Source: Clusia tigrina
Lineage: Eukaryota; Arthropoda; Insecta; Diptera; Clusiidae
Assembly (NCBI GenBank): GCA_920105625.2
Contig: OV050030.1
Coordinates: 352,284,425 to 352,348,424, forward strand
Length of the DNA stretch: 64,000 bases
Direction: 5' to 3'
The notes beneath the pieces are model-generated. The model searched no databases. It was not told the origin of the DNA and saw nothing but the letters and a program-made list of their open reading frames with translations. A program made the position numbers and the translations under genes. Below are positions 59,621-64,000 of this stretch, one piece after another. The first letter of the stretch is position 1; each line of letters starts with the position of its first letter.

Positions 59621-60068
59621 CAACTCAAGTGCATCGACACTTGACCAAATTATTATTTACGACACTTGGGTAAAATTCAAATGCACCAACACCAAATGCA
59701 GGTCACTTATCATATTTCAATTGACCACTTTATTCTTTGCAACACATTCGCTTGAAAGACATTCGTACAGCTCGAATGCAAAGACACTCAAATAAACGTC
59801 TAATTTGTGAATGAACCCTAATCCCCTAACACCTCGCCGCGATCGGAATATGGTTTGAAGTGCAACAAATTACGAGTATGGAAAGGTCTACTTTATCAAT
59901 ATATTTTTTATTCAAGTATTTCATTTGTATTTATGTATAAGTAACGAAAAAGGTTATTTAAGAGACTGTTCGAATAGAACTTAAGTCAGTCTAATTTTTA
60001 TACTCCGAAATAAAACTAGATACACTAATCCGAAGTTTAAAAATCTTGTATTAATTTATTTTCGTAAC

Positions 60069-60340
60069 TGACGCAGTCATGGAAAATATTTCTAAAGAAA
60101 TATTTTGTAAACAAAATTATTTAACCGCAATCGTGAAAAATATCTCTAAAGAAATATTTTAAAATCAAACTTTACTAATCGCAGTCGTGAAAAATATCTC
60201 TAAAGAAATATTTTAAAATCAAACTTTACTAATCACAGTCGTGAAAAATATCTCTAAAGAAATATTTTTAAATCAAACATTACTAATCGCAGTCGTGGAA
60301 GATATCTAAAGATATATTTTAATACCGGGAATTTTAATAA
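60069..60340 (+). repeat. ErrB copy 3 leader: tandem repeat containing PBS-like cores
   Basis: The mutated PBS (TGACGCAGTCATGG) is followed by about 53-bp repeats whose starts are CGCAATCGTG (60126), CGCAGTCGTG (60180), CACAGTCGTG (60234) and CGCAGTCGTGG (60289). Each continues AAAAATATCTCTAAAGAAATATTT. Copies 1 and 2 have only the PBS and one further unit. Confidence 0.85.
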
Positions 60341-60402
60341 CACTTAATAAAAGTTTTTTAAAATTTAATTGAGATATATTTTTTCATTCTAAGTGCTTCT
60401 GA

Positions 60403-61425
60403 ATGCCAAAAATAAAAGCTTAAAGACTAAAAACAAATAAATCTCCGTATTCACGTGCAGTGTCATTAAGCGAACAAAGTATACGTGAGGTGCTTCCAAG
60501 CCTTAGCATAGGAACCCCAAGTGCAGCAACCAACAACGAAACAACAATGGCTTTCACCCTGAGCACAAGCGAAATGCTTAAAGAAGCCCAACGTATACAC
60601 GAATTTCGTGGTGATGGAACATATGCGCTAACATCTTTTCTACGTGAAGTTGAACTTATCTTGCCATTGATCAGCGGTGAAGCCGGGGCAAGAGAATACA
60701 TGTTTCAAAGGATAGTGATAAATAAAATACAAGGACCAGCCCTAGACGTGGTGACAACCCTAGGTACAGCAGCTACGTGGAACGACATCAGAGCAGCCCC
60801 CGTCCAGAACTACGGTGTAAAGGAAACATATCATAACCTCTATCAGAAAGCGTTTTCCGCAAAAAATGATAACGTAAGAGAATATTTTAATTATTTAAGA
60901 AATATATTATCTAGAATTAATGAAAAATTTTAATACGACCAAAATAAACCCACCGAATTCAGCCCACAAAATAATGAATCGGTTATATTAAAAACATATT
61001 TACATAACATAGATACGAATCTGGCCTCAATTGTGCTTAATAGAAATATAAACAATCTAAGGGAGACATATATTATATTAGAAACAAACGGCTTAATTAG
61101 AGACCAAAACATTAGGAAAACCATTAGCTCACAAAAAAATAGCAATTTCAGTCAGTTAAGGCAAAATAAACAAAATTCAAGACAAAGCAGCTATAATTCA
61201 AATCAGCCTAGATATAACAACTACAACTCAGTACAACCTACACAAATGTCTTACAATTCAGGTAACTTTATGCAAAATAATTACAATCCCAGTCAACCTA
61301 GACAAAATAATTACAACTTAGGACAGGCTACAAGGATTTATGAAAATTCAGGTAACTTCGGTCGAAGCAACTATAACTCAAGACAGTTTCAGCAAAGCAA
61401 TAATAATTCAGGACGATTTAGATAA
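60403..61425 (+). pseudogene. gag: ErrB copy 3 gag, two premature stops
   Basis: ATG at 60403 gives MPKIKA, then TAA at 60421-60423 (private to this copy). The frame then matches copies 1 and 2: LSTSEMLKEAQRIHEFRGDG, GPALDVVTTLGTAATWND. The shared TAA is at 60931-60933, after which the NNYN/QPRQN repeat tail runs to 61425. It retains the roughly 29 bp (QQSNNNSGRFR region) deleted in copies 1 and 2. Confidence 0.88.
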
Positions 61426-62680
61426 AATAATAGGGGCATTTTAGAACTTATGGACATTGACCATGTAGAGGAAGATGTACATTTTTATTTGAGCCCCTGA
61501 AAACGTATCTACCGATAGTCGAACTAGATATAGATAACAACACGATCAAATGTCTTGTAGATAGAGGATCTTCCATCTATTAAATGAAAGTATGCTACCA
61601 CAGTATAAGAGACAGCCCCTAAAACGACCCAGAGCTTGTAGGTCACTAAATGGACAGATAAACATAGAGACAGAAATAATCACCCCCCTACCAAACGATT
61701 TTAAAGAAGATGCTCTTATGGCATGGAATCTAACAAAGTTTAAAGGAAAATGTTTTGACGCAATAATAGAACAAAATCTATTAAAACCATTAAAAGCCAC
61801 AATTAATATGGAAAACAACACACTAACAATAAACAACAATTGGATGAGATTCCTTGGGTCCTGTCCGTATCGAACTGAGGAAATTTACCAACTGGAACCC
61901 ATCGAAGATTGTTCTCTCGAATTCAGAGAGTTATTTAAAGACCTTAACCCTAAAGAGGAAAAGGAATTGACAAAATTAATTGCATCCAATAAAGATCTGT
62001 TTTTTCGCGAAGGCGACCAACTAACAAATACGTCCGCCATACAACATGAAATAATATCTACAGTAAATACTCCGACCTACTCCAAGATCTATAGATACCC
62101 ACAAGTGCACGAACAGGAGATTAAGACACAAAACAACGATATGCTAAAGCAACGTATTATTAGAGAAAGCAACTCTCCCTACAATAGCCCACTCTGGATC
62201 TTCCAAAGAAGCCAGACAATTCAGGGAAAAAGAAATGGAGGATGGTGATAGAGTATAGAAAGCTAAACGACATAACCATATGCGACAAATTCCACATACC
62301 GCACATAGACGGAATTCTCGACAAACTGGGACGAGCCCAATATTTCACCACACTAGACCTAACAAAAGGTTTTCACCAAATACTAGTGAAGGAGGAAAAT
62401 AGGAAAAAGAGAGCGTTTTCTACACCACTGGGAAATTACGAGTATATTCGCATGCCTTTCGGACTGAAAAACGCCCCATCCACTTTCCAACGGCTAATGA
62501 ATTATGTCCTGAAGGACTATATAAACATAATCTGCCTAGTATACATAGATGATGTACTTATCTTTAGTACCTCAATCGAGGAATATGTGGAAAACATTAA
62601 AAAAGTATTCAACAGACTAAGATAACATAATCTGAAGATACAATTTGACAAATTCAAATTCTTTGCAAAACATGCCAAAC
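61426..62680 (+). pseudogene. pol: ErrB copy 3 pol: protease and RT
   Basis: Protease active site CLVDRGSS (61554-61571 encodes LVDRGS), the same Asp-Arg-Gly change as copy 1. The frame 61592-62248 holds the Pol linker and RT start (FRELFKDLNPKEEKELTKLI, IRESNSPYNSPLW). The frame 62242-62625 has [29 protein letters not shown] and CLVYIDDVLIFSTS. A stop after NRLR, then a deletion at about 62678 removes the RT connection and RNase H, joining to integrase. Confidence 0.87.
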
Positions 62681-63380
62681 AACAAATCAGAGAAATATTC
62701 GATGGTATAAATTAAATTTGTTAAATTCACATATCATGCAAAGGATGTCAATGAGGAAGCGTTTAAACAAAATAAGAAATATCATAGATTCGAAACGGGA
62801 CACACAGGCATTGGTGAAAACTACGAAGGGCTAAGACGATGCATTTATTTCCCCAATCTAAAAAACCTCATACAAAAATTCATTAATAATTGCGATACCT
62901 GCAATAGAGCAAAATACGATAGGCAACCAATAAAAAATAAATTCAAAGCTACAGAAACACCGAAAGACTGTAAAGAAATAGTCCACATGGACGTATATAC
63001 AAACTCTAAATAAACATTGAATTACATTTAGTAAAACCAAATAACCACACTGGTAAGTCTGACATAGAAAGACTCCATAACAGACTAATACAGAAAGTTA
63101 GGGCCCTTGGTATAGAAGAAAAAGAATTAAATATTCAAAATAAAATTAGCAAAGCGATCGAACCATATAACAATAGCTACCACTCAGTGACAAGAGAAAA
63201 GCCAATCAACGTTGAAGAATATATGACGAAAAACAGAGACATATACGTAACCGAAAGCAGACTAGGGAGCAATATTCAGAAACAAGAAACGAGGGATATA
63301 TAAAAAACTATAAGAATGTTAGGTACAAAGAGCAACCAAAATTTGCGAAGGCTAACTTACAAAACATAATTGTAAGCAAC
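62681..63380 (+). pseudogene. pol: ErrB copy 3 integrase fragments
   Basis: Zinc-binding domain HTGIGENYEGLRRCIYFPNL with CDTCNRAKYDRQP (about 62800-62935), then HMDVYTNSK with the first catalytic Asp. A stop and a deletion remove the second Asp region. The frame resumes with HTGKSDIERLHNRLIQKVRA (catalytic Glu) and YNNSYHSVTREKPINVEEYM. It ends near 63300 with further stops. It cannot encode an active integrase. Confidence 0.82.
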
Positions 63381-63398
63381 ATTAAAAAAAAAAAAAAT

Positions 63399-64000
63399 TT
63401 GCAGGTGCAACGGATAATCATAACCCTACTAACACTGATGACACTGATCATAGCTCAACCCCACATCACAGCCGAGAAAATCGAGAGTAACTCTGGCTAT
63501 ATAGATATAAGAATCGAAGACGTTAACTTCGCAGAATCATATGACACAATATTACACATAATAAACCCTACAGAAATTGCAGACATCATTATAAACCTAC
63601 ACAACAATATACTTCAGACTGACCTAGGAGACAAAACCAAAATACTAGAACTTCAACTAAATATCATCAAACATAAAGCCCAAACCCCATAGACAAAGAC
63701 GAGGCTTGATAAACTTCCTGGGTACGGCTCAAAAATGGCTATTCGGAACTATGGACGACAATGATAGGCAAGAGATAGGACCTTAGCGTAATAGATACAA
63801 ATAATCACGAGGCAATACAAAACCTCAACAAACAAATTAGTATCAATGACAATTTTAACAAACTAAAGTCCATAATAGAGAAAGACAGAGACACAGTACT
63901 GAATAAACTCAATAACATAGACAGATATAACAAAGATATCCAACAACAAGTCACCTACACCGACCTCACATTACAACTAAAAGTATTACAAGATAAAATA
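63399..64000 (+). pseudogene. env: ErrB copy 3 env, 5' part (runs off window), one frameshift
   Basis: A TTTGCAG acceptor-like site is followed by a signal-peptide frame (RIIITLLTLMTLIIAQP) with no ATG, as in Err1. The ectodomain is open to 63692. In the next frame there is a basic HRQRRG cleavage-like site and LINFLGTAQKWLFGTMDDND, the region equivalent to the WKWIAG.PDH segment of the other two families. A stop near 63784, then a shifted frame with a heptad-like stretch (AIQNLNKQISINDNFNKLKS) to the window edge. It matches errantivirus Env layout. Confidence 0.82.

Larger units (their letters stand above)
59621..64000 (+). mobile_element. ErrB copy 3 (3' half of LTR onward), continues past window end
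   Basis: LTR remainder (59621-60069), leader with expanded repeats, gag, protease, RT (deleted into integrase), integrase fragments and env to the window edge. It is the only ErrB copy here that keeps sequence beyond RT. It has the long LTR form, like the solo LTR at 9667. Confidence 0.9.

Noticed and set aside
48471..59625. ErrA copy 2 as an independent insertion at a hotspot
   Set aside because: Shared stops and frameshifts plus the same LTR variant favour segmental duplication.

Overview
The window looks like heterochromatin-type DNA from a dipteran insect. A tephritid-like fruit fly is my best guess, from an animal-type DD41D mariner of the rosa type, several errantivirus families, and R1, LOA-like and CR1 non-LTR elements. 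That guess is inference. I recognise no host protein-coding gene and no tRNA or rRNA gene. Nearly all of the 64 kb is nested, duplicated and partly broken transposable elements. Local names used below: Err1, ErrA and ErrB (three errantivirus-type Gypsy families with env); MdgC (an mdg3-like Gypsy element); LoaD and LoaE (RNase H-bearing non-LTR elements); Cr1F (CR1-like); R1G and R1H (R1 clade); a BEL/Pao relic; a rosa-type mariner.

Layout. 1-6166: Err1 on the minus strand, nearly complete, running off the left edge in env. 6163-7331: (TA)n tracts around an internally deleted mariner. 7332-9666: unassigned DNA, a 78-bp tandem repeat and a BEL/Pao relic. 9667-10339: an ErrB LTR without an internal region. 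10340-22908: a large inverted duplication of flank P plus MdgC. Its left arm is split by R1G (12362-16954), its centre lies near 19.15-19.2 kb, and its right arm ends in the 5' half of another ErrB LTR. 22909-35340: ErrA copy 1, whose gag is split by full-length LoaD (24471-30219). 35341-42786: ErrB copy 1, whose RT is split by Cr1F. 42787-44586: spacer unit 1, containing R1H. 44587-47672: ErrB copy 2. 47673-48470: spacer unit 2. 48471-64000: ErrB copy 3, with ErrA copy 2 (48694-59620, itself holding LoaE) inserted in its 5' LTR. ErrB copy 3 runs off the right edge in env.

History. The two ErrA copies sit at the same base of the ErrB LTR, with the same CAACT target duplication, and share several inactivating mutations. 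They therefore multiplied by segmental duplication, not by two transpositions. ErrB copies 1-3 also share a gag stop codon, and copies 1 and 2 share a downstream truncation and a spacer. LoaD, LoaE, Cr1F, R1G and R1H each occur in only one copy, so they are later insertions that order the events.

Functionally, these genes are retroelement gag, pol and env or non-LTR ORF1/ORF2, and most are broken. Err1 is the least damaged: its only clear lesion within the window is a 13-bp tandem duplication in pol. A nest of env-bearing retroelement relics in both orientations is what an insect piRNA source locus can look like. That is a hypothesis needing small-RNA data, not something the sequence shows.
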